A DNA stretch of 64,000 nt from an uncultured Lachnospiraceae bacterium. Its GTDB lineage: Bacteria; Bacillota; Clostridia; Lachnospirales; Lachnospiraceae. The stretch lies in contig CADANF010000002.1 in the NCBI GenBank assembly GCA_902789175.1, positions 62,001 to 126,000 of the forward strand. The letters are read 5' to 3'. The notes beneath the pieces are model-generated. The model had not been told where the DNA came from. It saw only the letters and a list, made by a program, of their open reading frames with translations, and searched no databases. A program made the position numbers and the translations under genes. Every line of letters begins with the position of its first letter. The first letter of the stretch is position 1. Below are positions 43,925 to 52,433 of this stretch, in pieces.

Positions 43925-44890
43925 ATGAAAAAAGAAATAATCAGTGTTATAGTGCCGGTATATAATTGTGAAAAGTATGTAGGCAGGTGCATTGAAAGTA
44001 TTATCAATCAGACATATGACAAATGGGAATTAATTCTGGTGAATGATGGCTCTGAAGACAAAAGCTTAGAAATAATAAATAAATATGTTTCTGAAGATAA
44101 AAGAATTAAACTATATAATAAAGTCAATGGAGGGGTTTCATCCGCAAGAAATTTAGGCTTGGACAAGGCGAGTGGAGATTATATATGCTTTGTGGACGCA
44201 GATGATGAACTGGAAAATGAAACATTTTCAAAATGTATTGATTGTTTCAAAAATGAAAAAATACAAATAGTTGCATTTAACTATATAGAAAAATATACTA
44301 ACGAAATTATAAAAGAACATAATTGTAAAGCTGTTGATGGCGTTTATAAAAACACTCAGACACTTGAAATGGTGAACTATAGACAGGTTTGGTCAGGTGT
44401 CTGGGCTAAGGTTTTTGTGAGAGAAGCGATTGGAAGTAGTAGATTTCCTTTAAAAATAAAAGTTGGTGAAGACTATTCTTTTTTAGTTGAAGTACTTTTG
44501 AACGTTAAAAAAATATATTTGTTGGATTATAAAGGATATATATATAATCAAAATGATACCAGCGTCGTTCATGCAGGATATAAAGGAAAGGCTTTCCCGT
44601 ATATTTGTAACTTTAAAAGAGCTTTTAATAGTCAGGTTCGATATGACTCAAAATTAAAAGAAAGTGCTTTGGCATTTTTTGAATTAGAAATGATGGCTGT
44701 TATTACAGCTATGGCTAAATCAAAGAAGAAAAATGCTGCAATATTAAATATAGCAAGAGGCTATATAGTGTTATATTTAAAAGAATATTTAAAAAATAAA
44801 AATGTTGGTTTGTTTTATAAGGGGTGTGCTGTAATTATAAAGTTTAGTCCGCACCTTTTTATGAAAGTTTATAATATATTACAGAAATAA
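43925..44890 (+). CDS. GT2-family glycosyltransferase
   Basis: About 321 residues. The GT-A start ISVIVPVYNCEKYVGRCIES, NDGSEDKS and VDADDELENE (DxD) are clear. The C-terminus is AT-rich and variable. No good ribosome site is seen before ATG 43925; it may be translated by coupling to the previous gene, 7 nt away. The sugar donor cannot be told. Confidence 0.85.
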   Translation: MKKEIISVIVPVYNCEKYVGRCIESIINQTYDKWELILVNDGSEDKSLEIINKYVSEDKRIKLYNKVNGGVSSARNLGLDKASGDYICFVDADDELENETFSKCIDCFKNEKIQIVAFNYIEKYTNEIIKEHNCKAVDGVYKNTQTLEMVNYRQVWSGVWAKVFVREAIGSSRFPLKIKVGEDYSFLVEVLLNVKKIYLLDYKGYIYNQNDTSVVHAGYKGKAFPYICNFKRAFNSQVRYDSKLKESALAFFELEMMAVITAMAKSKKKNAAILNIARGYIVLYLKEYLKNKNVGLFYKGCAVIIKFSPHLFMKVYNILQK

Positions 44891-44905
44891 TTGACAGAGG
44901 AATAT

Positions 44906-46024
44906 ATGAAACTATATGCATTTTACTTACCTCAATTTCATAGAACAAAGGAAAATGATGAATGGTGGGGAGAAGGCTTTACTGAATGGACAAGTATAAG
45001 AAATTCAAAAAGCCTTTATAATGGTCATAACCAACCTAGAATACCATTAAATAATAATTATTATGACTTGTTAGATATTGAGGTTATGAGATGGCAGGCA
45101 AATCTTGCAAAAAAATATCATATTGATGGTTTTTGTGTATATCATTACTGGTTTGATGGAAAAATGCTTTTGAATAAACCTATGGAAAATTTATTAAATA
45201 ATAAAGATATAGATTTTCCTTTTATGTTTTGCTGGGCAAATGAGACCTGGACAAATGCGTGGGCAACCAATGATAGACATCCTAAGGTTCTTATGAATCA
45301 AACATATGGTGATGTAAATGAATGGGAGAGACATTTTAAATATCTGTTGCCATTTTTTAAAGATAAAAGATATATAAAAAAAGATAATAAACCAATAATT
45401 GTTTTTTATCGCCCTGAGAACATTATACGATTTAATGATAGGGTTGAATATTATAGAAAAAGACTGGTAGAAGAAGGCTTTGACGGTGGAATATTTATTT
45501 CCCAGCAAAAAGATATCTATCTTGGAAAGTATGATACTAATTCTCTTGACTATATGATTGAATATCAACCGGGTTTAGGAGAATATTACTCAACATCTGC
45601 TTATAGACATATGGTTGATAAAGTAAAACAGAAGATAATCGATTTTGCTCAGGAAAAATTAGATTATGGAGTAAAAAAGGTTCGAGGATTGTATATTGAG
45701 GATTATGATAAAATATGGCAGAGTGTTTTATCGATAAAACCTAAGAATAATAAAATGATTCCTGGAGCTTTCGTTGATTGGGATAATACACCAAGATACG
45801 GGAATAAAGGCTTTGTAATACAAGGTGCGTGCCCTGAAAAGTTTGAAAAGTATTTTAGAGAACAGTATTCTAGAGCAAAAAAAGTATATAAAAAGGATTG
45901 TATGTTTATTTTTGCTTGGAATGAATGGGCTGAAGGTGGATATCTTGAACCTGACGAAAAATATAAAGATGGATATTTAAAAGCAATTAAAAAAATAGTT
46001 GAAGAACAAAAGGATAATGTCTAA
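44906..46024 (+). CDS. wbsX: WbsX-family glycan biosynthesis protein (GH99-like)
   Basis: About 372 residues. The start KLYAFYLPQFHRTKENDEWW, then GFTEWTSI, YHYWFDGKMLLNKPME and CWANETWTNAWA mark the WbsX/GH99-like group common in O-antigen clusters. ATG 44906 has AGAGGA (44895-44900) upstream; TTG 44891 would overlap that site. Its stop overlaps the acetyltransferase start by one base. It may trim or transfer glycan units; the true reaction is not settled for the family. Confidence 0.88.
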   Translation: MKLYAFYLPQFHRTKENDEWWGEGFTEWTSIRNSKSLYNGHNQPRIPLNNNYYDLLDIEVMRWQANLAKKYHIDGFCVYHYWFDGKMLLNKPMENLLNNKDIDFPFMFCWANETWTNAWATNDRHPKVLMNQTYGDVNEWERHFKYLLPFFKDKRYIKKDNKPIIVFYRPENIIRFNDRVEYYRKRLVEEGFDGGIFISQQKDIYLGKYDTNSLDYMIEYQPGLGEYYSTSAYRHMVDKVKQKIIDFAQEKLDYGVKKVRGLYIEDYDKIWQSVLSIKPKNNKMIPGAFVDWDNTPRYGNKGFVIQGACPEKFEKYFREQYSRAKKVYKKDCMFIFAWNEWAEGGYLEPDEKYKDGYLKAIKKIVEEQKDNV

Positions 46025-46578
46025 TGGGAAAAATAATTGAATTTCTTTTTTTATTAAAATCTCATAGATATAAGGTTAAATTCAAGCAGTGTGGATATAA
46101 TTTTAAGATGGCAAAACCCTTTTCGCTTGTTGGTACAAATAACATAAGTATAGGTAATAACTTTTTTTCTGAAAAAAATGTTAGCCTTCAAACGTGGGAA
46201 AAATATCATGGAAAAAGTACAGGCTTAAAACCGGCAATGTTTATTGGTGATAATGTATCAATTATGTCTGGAAGTCATATTTCATGCATGAATGAGATAG
46301 TGATAGGTGATGGATGCTTATTAGGTAACAATGTGTTTATTACAGATAATTTTCATGGAAGAAGTATAATGGAAGAGTTGAATATTCCACCTCGTGAAAG
46401 AGAGCTATATTCTAAAGGAAAAGTAATAATTGGTAAAAATGTTTGGATAGGGAGAAATGCATGTGTTATGCCGGGGGTTACTATAGGCGATGGCGCTGTT
46501 ATTGGAGCAAATGCAGTAGTAACAAAAGATGTTCCATGCAATAAAAAAGCTTTGGGCGTACCTGCTGAGATATTGTGA
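46024..46578 (+). CDS. Left-handed beta-helix O-acetyltransferase
   Basis: 184 residues of hexapeptide repeat type (maltose O-acetyltransferase-like). Repeats such as IGDNVSIMSGSHISC, IGDGCLLGNNVFITD, and VWIGRNACVMPGVTIGDGAV are visible, with the catalytic His likely in FITDNFHGRS. It probably adds acetyl groups to a cluster sugar. It overlaps wbsX by one base. Confidence 0.87.
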   Translation: MGKIIEFLFLLKSHRYKVKFKQCGYNFKMAKPFSLVGTNNISIGNNFFSEKNVSLQTWEKYHGKSTGLKPAMFIGDNVSIMSGSHISCMNEIVIGDGCLLGNNVFITDNFHGRSIMEELNIPPRERELYSKGKVIIGKNVWIGRNACVMPGVTIGDGAVIGANAVVTKDVPCNKKALGVPAEIL

Positions 46579-46594
46579 GATTATTGAGGTGACT

Positions 46595-47503
46595 ATGAAA
46601 AATGAATTGTTACTTAGTATTTGTATTCCAACATATAACAGACCATACCTAATTAGAGATTTATTAAATAGTGTTATTTCGAAAAAAGTTGATCCAAAAT
46701 ATTATGAGATATGTATTTCGGATGATTCTACGAATGATGATACAGAAAAAATAGTAAATGAATTTCTTGATTTGAATAATAATATTAATATTGTATATAG
46801 ACACATTGAACCTTTGGACTCGTATATGAATATTCTTAATTCATTAAAGATGGGAAAAGGAAAATACTTAAAACTTGTTTCGGATTATTGTTATTTTTTA
46901 GAAAATACTTTATCCGATATGATAGAAAAGATAAAAAAATATAATGTTTCAAAACCGCTTATATTTTGGTTGGATAAAAGTGAAGATGATTTTGACGTAG
47001 TAGAATCGTTTCGTGATTTGAATGATTTTATTGTAAATAATAAAATCATGATTACTTGGGCTAAATGTTTTGGAATCTGGAAACAAGATTTTGATAAGGC
47101 AATTTTAAATGCTGAAATAGATAGTATGTTTCCTCATTTGAGCTTATTATTGGAGGTTGGTAAAGATAAAACATCATACTTGAATATTCCGAATAAAATA
47201 TTTGATTCAAAAGACTTAAACGCCAAGGGCGGATATAGTATACCAAAAGTATTTGGAAATGGGTTATATTCAATATTGATTAAATTAAAAGACGAAAATA
47301 TTATTACTAAAAAAACGCTTTTAATATTTAAAGTTGATATTATAAAGTTTTTAGCATATTGGAAAGCTGTTTGTAAAAAGAAAGAAAATTTTTTTTATGA
47401 TTATAGTGATGATTATAGAATAGTTTTTGAACAATTTGGATTATTATGGTGCATGTGTTATTGTATCTTTTTTTGGGGATATAATTTTAAAGGAGATTTA
47501 TGA
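46595..47503 (+). CDS. GT2-family glycosyltransferase (abequosyl/tyvelosyl-like style)
   Basis: About 302 residues. The GT-A motifs LLSICIPTYNRPYLIRDLL and CISDDSTNDDTEKI are clear; KLVSDYCYFL may be the metal site. ATG 46595 has GAGGTG just upstream, and extra upstream residues (from 46529) overlap the previous gene and are rejected. The stop overlaps the SDR start by four bases. The comparison with dideoxysugar transferases is only by general look. Confidence 0.8.
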   Translation: MKNELLLSICIPTYNRPYLIRDLLNSVISKKVDPKYYEICISDDSTNDDTEKIVNEFLDLNNNINIVYRHIEPLDSYMNILNSLKMGKGKYLKLVSDYCYFLENTLSDMIEKIKKYNVSKPLIFWLDKSEDDFDVVESFRDLNDFIVNNKIMITWAKCFGIWKQDFDKAILNAEIDSMFPHLSLLLEVGKDKTSYLNIPNKIFDSKDLNAKGGYSIPKVFGNGLYSILIKLKDENIITKKTLLIFKVDIIKFLAYWKAVCKKKENFFYDYSDDYRIVFEQFGLLWCMCYCIFFWGYNFKGDL

Positions 47504-48432
47504 AAGTAGTTGTTACTGGTGGAAATGGATTTGTTGGAAAATGGTTGATTAAGGAATTGTTGAAAAATAATGATATTGTATATTCGATAGTTCGAAATAA
47601 TAATAAGATTCCGAAAGAATTCCTAAATGATAAAAATTTTTATTATATTGAGATGCAGAATGAACATATGACGGATTTGAAGTTGGAAGACATTGGAAAA
47701 GTGGACTGTTTTTATCATTTGGCATGGGGAGGGGTATCACCTGAGTATAAAAATGATTTATCATTGCAGTTAAAGAATATTAATTTGGCTATTGAGATGA
47801 TGGATCTTTCAAATTATCTAAAGGCAAATAAATTTATTTCTGCTGGTACAGTCGCAGAATATGCTTTTTCAGAGAAAATAATTGATTTATCAGCAAAGCA
47901 AACTCCAAATGACTATTATGGAGCAGCTAAAGTATCTACACATTATTTTTTAGATGTTAAAGCTAGAAGAGATAATTGCTCGTTTATATGGGCTATGTTA
48001 CCTAGTACGTTTGGGGAAGGAAGATTAAATAATAATATAATTACATATACTATTAGAGAGTTGATCCGAGGAAATAAACCTAAGTATGGAAATTTAAATC
48101 AGATGTGGGATTTTTTATATGTTGCAGACGTTGCAGACGCGTTAAGAAAAATTGGGCTTTATGGGAAAAAAAATGCATTATATGGTATTGGATCGGGAAT
48201 ATATAGACCGTTAAAGGAATATATATATGAAATACGTGATATAATTAATCCTGAAGCAGAATTAGGAATTGGAGATTATCCAGAATTGTCAAATGTTACA
48301 TTGAGTTCCTGTGTGAATATTGAACAATTAAAAAAAGATACGGGATTTTATCCCAAAACAACATTTGCAGAAGGAATAAAAAAAACTATAGATTATATGA
48401 AATGTATAGAAAAGTATGAAGATAGATTATAG
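47500..48432 (+). CDS. NAD(P)-dependent sugar epimerase/dehydratase (extended SDR)
   Basis: 310 residues. The Rossmann start VVVTGGNGFVGKWLIKELL and the catalytic YYGAAKVST (YxxxK) are clear, with SAGTVAEYAF supplying the Ser/Thr. Extended SDRs in such clusters act as 4-ketoreductases, epimerases or dehydratases on nucleotide sugars. This could perform the ketosugar reduction missing from an RfbF-based route. It overlaps both neighbours (4 and 17 bases). Confidence 0.87.
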   Translation: MKVVVTGGNGFVGKWLIKELLKNNDIVYSIVRNNNKIPKEFLNDKNFYYIEMQNEHMTDLKLEDIGKVDCFYHLAWGGVSPEYKNDLSLQLKNINLAIEMMDLSNYLKANKFISAGTVAEYAFSEKIIDLSAKQTPNDYYGAAKVSTHYFLDVKARRDNCSFIWAMLPSTFGEGRLNNNIITYTIRELIRGNKPKYGNLNQMWDFLYVADVADALRKIGLYGKKNALYGIGSGIYRPLKEYIYEIRDIINPEAELGIGDYPELSNVTLSSCVNIEQLKKDTGFYPKTTFAEGIKKTIDYMKCIEKYEDRL

Positions 48433-49738
48433 TTATAAAAATCTTAATAAAAATTCTTATGGTTCTTTAGTAATTAAATTATTTTCGGTCCTAGTTACAA
48501 TAATTACAACTCCTTTGATTTTAAGAATTCTTGGGGAAGAGTTATATGGGGTTTGGGTAAGTATTGTATCTGTTGCATCATGGATTTATTACTTGGATTT
48601 AGGAATCGGAGATGGACTTAGAATTAAATTGACGGAGTCCTTGGCAATATGCGCTTATAAGAAAGCTAGGGGATATATAAAAAATGCGTATGTCTTATCT
48701 AACATAATGTCAATCTTTGTCGCGATAATTTTTATTTTAGGGACAAAAATAATTAATTTGTATAAATTTTTGAATATAGATAAAGATGTTTGTAATAATT
48801 TAAATAGTATAATTGTTACTGTTACATTCTTTGTTTGTGTAAACTTTGTATTATCGTTATCTAATAATATCTACTATGCAATTCAAAAACCTGCATATGT
48901 TGTTTTTGGCACGTTAGTCTATCAAATATTGTATTTATTTGGAATTATAGTATTGTTGTTTAATCATATGTATTATTCTATATTATTTTTGGTAGTAATA
49001 GATGGAGCTAGTCAATTATTTAAAAATATTCTTAGTATGTTGTGGGTTTTTAGAAATAATAAAGAGCTAATTCCAAGAAAAGAAAGGATGAGTAGAAAAA
49101 ACAGCGGAGTAATAATTAAAATTGGGTTAAAGTCATTTTTAATAAAAGTTTCAGCATTGGTGTTAAATGCTACTGATAATGTTATAATACTAAAATTTAT
49201 TGGTGGTAAATATGTAACAAACTATTCAATATGTTTTAATTATTTTAATATGATAACAATACTGATGGCGACTATGGTGGTGACATATCAATCGTCATAT
49301 ACTGCGTTAATGAAAAAACATGATGTTTTTGGGATAAAAAGAAATATGAAAAAATCGTTAATGATTTTTATGGTTTATGTATGTGCCACATTAGTGGGTT
49401 CTTTGTTATTTAGAACGTTATCATATATTTGGTTGGGTTATAAACTGGAAATAAGTAATAAGTTGATTTTTCTGTTTTCTATATATGCCATTCTGCTAAT
49501 GATTACTCATTTGTTTTCGGTGTTTCTAAATGGTATTGGAAAAATAAATGCAATCACTTTTGCCGCAATGATACAAATTGTATTAAATATTCCGGTTTCC
49601 GTTTTTTTTATCAAATTTCTAGGAGGAAAGGTAGAAGGGGCAATATTGGGAACGGTGTTATCAACATTTGTTAGTGCAGTGATATATGTTTTATCAGGAG
49701 TTAAAGAATATAAAAAAATATTAGAAGAGGTGTATTAA
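48416..49738 (+). CDS. Wzx-like polysaccharide flippase (MATE/MOP superfamily)
   Basis: 440 residues, about 12 membrane helices. The start has SLVIKLFSVLVTIITTPLIL and RILGEELYGVWVSIVSV, the usual first helix pair of Wzx/PST proteins. It moves lipid-linked oligosaccharide across the membrane. The ATG lies 17 bases inside the SDR gene. The sequence is strongly AT-rich, unlike core genes. Confidence 0.88.
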   Translation: MKIDYSYKNLNKNSYGSLVIKLFSVLVTIITTPLILRILGEELYGVWVSIVSVASWIYYLDLGIGDGLRIKLTESLAICAYKKARGYIKNAYVLSNIMSIFVAIIFILGTKIINLYKFLNIDKDVCNNLNSIIVTVTFFVCVNFVLSLSNNIYYAIQKPAYVVFGTLVYQILYLFGIIVLLFNHMYYSILFLVVIDGASQLFKNILSMLWVFRNNKELIPRKERMSRKNSGVIIKIGLKSFLIKVSALVLNATDNVIILKFIGGKYVTNYSICFNYFNMITILMATMVVTYQSSYTALMKKHDVFGIKRNMKKSLMIFMVYVCATLVGSLLFRTLSYIWLGYKLEISNKLIFLFSIYAILLMITHLFSVFLNGIGKINAITFAAMIQIVLNIPVSVFFIKFLGGKVEGAILGTVLSTFVSAVIYVLSGVKEYKKILEEVY

Positions 49739-50607
49739 TGGAAAAAACTATAGAAATTACAACTAAAATTGGTTGCTCGTTATTTTGTGAATTTTGTCCC
49801 CAAAAAAAATTGATAAATGAATATAAAAAAAAATCAGATGAATTTACAATGACGTTTGATACGTTTAAAACTTGTATTGACAAAATTCCCAAGAATATTG
49901 TAATTGATTTTTCAGGAATGTGTGAGCCTTGGTTGAATAAAGAATGTACTAAAATGATGAAATATGCGGTCGATTCAGGGCATCAAATTAATATTTATAC
50001 AACATTGGTTGGAGTTAATATAGATGACTATACGGCAATTAAAGAAACGAATTATAAAACATTAGTATTACATATACCTGACGAGGAAGAAAATTCACAT
50101 TTTAATTTAAGTGAAAGTTATTTATCTATTTTAAAAACTGCTTTGAATGATATAATTGCTGGAGAATTGAGGGTGAATAACTTTTCTTGTCATGGAAAAG
50201 TACATCCGTTAATAAAAGACTTGGTTGAAATGAGTGGTGTAAAGGTAATGTCAGAAATGTATGATAGAGCAGGAAACGTTGATAGTAATAAGGTACAGGG
50301 CGTTGAAAAAGAAAAAAAAGGACGTTTGATTTGCACATATTGTGGAGGAGATACATTAAATAGAAACGTGTTGTTGCCAAATGGAATCGTGTTAATGTGT
50401 TGTATGGATTATGGAATGGAATTTGTTTTGGGAAATTTACTGGATGGGAGCTATGATGAAATTTGCCGAGGGATTAATAAGTCAAAATATAGAAAAAAAA
50501 TGAAATCTATTCAAAATGGCGATATTTTGTGTAGGCATTGTCATGTTTCTGAAAATTATTATAAATATATGTTAAAAAAATGTGTGAGGTTTTTTGGTAT
50601 TAAATGA
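49738..50607 (+). CDS. Radical SAM protein with SPASM-like C-terminal cysteines
   Basis: 289 residues. The radical SAM motif is GCSLFCEFCPQ (CxxxCxxC, about residues 13-20), followed by VIDFSGMCEPWLNKE. The C-terminal part has CTYCGGDT, MCCMDYG and CRHCHVSE, as in SPASM/twitch proteins that hold extra clusters. It overlaps the flippase by one base and GT92 by four. Such enzymes can dehydrate, epimerise or link carbons; in a glycan cluster it may modify a sugar. The substrate is unknown. Confidence 0.85.
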   Translation: MEKTIEITTKIGCSLFCEFCPQKKLINEYKKKSDEFTMTFDTFKTCIDKIPKNIVIDFSGMCEPWLNKECTKMMKYAVDSGHQINIYTTLVGVNIDDYTAIKETNYKTLVLHIPDEEENSHFNLSESYLSILKTALNDIIAGELRVNNFSCHGKVHPLIKDLVEMSGVKVMSEMYDRAGNVDSNKVQGVEKEKKGRLICTYCGGDTLNRNVLLPNGIVLMCCMDYGMEFVLGNLLDGSYDEICRGINKSKYRKKMKSIQNGDILCRHCHVSENYYKYMLKKCVRFFGIK

Positions 50608-51593
50608 ATGAAATGAATAATAAAAATGTGTATTTTGATCGCAAACGTAAGTCAAGAGTGTATACTTTTTTTTGCTTAATGATTTATAGTGTTGCAAATA
50701 TTATGTATAAAGCGATACATTTGTTTTTTTGCAAAAAAAATAAAAATATTTCTAAAAAATATAATGTTTCGATTTGTGCTATTTTTAAAAATGAAGGAAG
50801 ATATTTAAAGGAGTGGTTGGAATATTATAAGCTGATTGGTGTTGAACATTTTTTTTTATATAATAATCAGTCGGATGATAACTATGAGGAAATTTTAAAA
50901 GATTATATAGATTCTGGAGTTGTAACATTGATAATGTGGCCGTATCAGGCTGCACAGATTGAAGCCTATCAAGATTGTATTATACAATTTAAAGAATTGA
51001 CAAATTGGATAGGGTTTGTAGATATTGATGAATTTGTGGTTCCGATTGAAGATGATAAAATTGGGGATTTTTTAAAAAAATATGATTCATACCCGAGTGT
51101 GAAAATATATTGGAAAATGTTTGGAACATCAGGATTATTGAATAGAGATAAAACGTCTTTTGTTACTGAGGATTTTATTGTAGCATGGGATAAATTGTAT
51201 GAAGTTGGAAAATGCTTTTATAATACATCATATGATATCGATTTTAATGATCCACATAATAAATTAATGCATCATTGTTTATGGGGAAAATTTAAGGGGG
51301 GGATTTCTCTTCCACCTGTGAATTCTAAATACGATTTTTGCTTGGATGGATTAGAAACATATTCATATAACAAGACAGTGATTCAATGTAATCACTATTT
51401 TACTAAGAGTTATAGCGAGTATATTGAAGGAAAAATGAGTAAATCAGATGTCTTTTTTAAAGATAATCCACATGATTTGGATTATTTTTATAGACATGAA
51501 TTAAAAGGAGTTTGTCCTGATTATCATATATTCAAATATTTAATTAAATTAAAATTGAAAATGTTGGATAAAGAAGGAGGAGCGGTTATATAA
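50604..51593 (+). CDS. GT92 (DUF23)-family glycosyltransferase
   Basis: 329 residues. An N-terminal hydrophobic helix (about 19-40) is followed by the GT92 signature: VSICAIFKNEGRYLKEWLEY, FFLYNNQSDDNYEE and GFVDIDEFVV (DxD). It is the last gene of the glycan cluster, followed directly by the ireB promoter. The gene is very AT-rich. Confidence 0.9.
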   Translation: MNEMNNKNVYFDRKRKSRVYTFFCLMIYSVANIMYKAIHLFFCKKNKNISKKYNVSICAIFKNEGRYLKEWLEYYKLIGVEHFFLYNNQSDDNYEEILKDYIDSGVVTLIMWPYQAAQIEAYQDCIIQFKELTNWIGFVDIDEFVVPIEDDKIGDFLKKYDSYPSVKIYWKMFGTSGLLNRDKTSFVTEDFIVAWDKLYEVGKCFYNTSYDIDFNDPHNKLMHHCLWGKFKGGISLPPVNSKYDFCLDGLETYSYNKTVIQCNHYFTKSYSEYIEGKMSKSDVFFKDNPHDLDYFYRHELKGVCPDYHIFKYLIKLKLKMLDKEGGAVI

Positions 51594-51594
51594 C

Positions 51595-51623
51595 TTGCAA
51601 CTTCCCTCAATTTTTACTATAAT
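51595..51623 (+). promoter_or_regulatory. Promoter for ireB-ruvX-rnj
   Basis: TTGCAA (51595-51600), 17-bp spacer, TATAAT (51618-51623), 34 nt before ireB. This is a near-consensus sigma-A type promoter. Confidence 0.82.
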
Positions 51624-51656
51624 AGCAAATAATGCGTACGGATAGGATGTGATAAT

Positions 51657-51926
51657 ATGTATAACGCAAACGGTGGAGAAACACAGAATGTTAATATCAG
51701 CAAGGATTTAGAACTTAATGTTCCTGTTATCCTTGAGAAGGTTTATCAGGCCTTGGCTGAGAAGGGATATAACCCTGTTAATCAGATAGTTGGATATATC
51801 ATGAGTGGTGATCCAACTTATATAACAAGTTATAACGGTGCCAGAAGTCTTATCATGAAAGCTGAAAGAGATGAGATTATAGAAGTTCTCATGGAAAATT
51901 ATATCGAGACAAGACTTAATAAATAA
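51657..51926 (+). CDS. ireB: IreB-family regulatory phosphoprotein (UPF0297)
   Basis: Small regulator phosphorylated on a Thr near the N-terminus by the PASTA kinase, affecting cephalosporin resistance in Enterococcus. The 89 residues match in the core: [37 protein letters not shown]. Thr residues near position 9 could be the phosphosite. ireB-ruvX is a conserved order. The kinase and phosphatase are at 11-14 kb of this window. Confidence 0.93.
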   Translation: MYNANGGETQNVNISKDLELNVPVILEKVYQALAEKGYNPVNQIVGYIMSGDPTYITSYNGARSLIMKAERDEIIEVLMENYIETRLNK

Positions 51927-51957
51927 GTCTTAAATACTTTGATCAGGAGATAGACAT

Positions 51958-52383
51958 ATGAGATACATGGGTCTCGATTATGGAACCAAAACAGTAGGAG
52001 TTGCATTATCTGATGAACTCCTTATTACTGCGCAGCCTTTTGAAACAATTACAAGAGAGAAAGAGACTAAACTGCGTAAAACTTACCAGAGGATTGAAGA
52101 GATAATAGCAGAAAAAAATGTTGAGAAGATAATCCTTGGGTATCCTAAGAATATGAATAATACTGTTGGAGAGCGTGCTCTTGCAACAGAAGAATTTAAA
52201 GAAAATTTAGAACGTCGGACATCACTGCCGGTTATTCTGCAGGATGAACGCCTTACTACCATTGAAGCTGATAGAATACTGGACGCAACAGGCGTTGCGG
52301 AATCTGGAAGAAAACAGTATATCGATAAGATGGCAGCGGCTATTATCCTTCAGAGTTATCTCGATGCAGAAAAGAATAAATAA
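51958..52383 (+). CDS. ruvX: RuvX/YqgF, RNase H-fold pre-16S rRNA nuclease or Holliday junction resolvase-like
   Basis: 141 residues. [15 protein letters not shown] holds the first catalytic Asp, [13 protein letters not shown] the Glu, and [14 protein letters not shown] the final Asp. YqgF is linked to 5' end maturation of 16S rRNA. AGGAG precedes the ATG, and RNase J follows, which fits an RNA-processing unit. Confidence 0.94.
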   Translation: MRYMGLDYGTKTVGVALSDELLITAQPFETITREKETKLRKTYQRIEEIIAEKNVEKIILGYPKNMNNTVGERALATEEFKENLERRTSLPVILQDERLTTIEADRILDATGVAESGRKQYIDKMAAAIILQSYLDAEKNK

Positions 52384-52433
52384 TTTTTGTACGGATTTTT
52401 GGACAGTTAACGGACCGATAATTGGAGGTAAAA

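Noticed and set aside
48416..48432. Overlap of the SDR and flippase genes considered a frameshift or assembly fault
   Set aside because: Both proteins are complete at their ends; short overlaps are common throughout this cluster.
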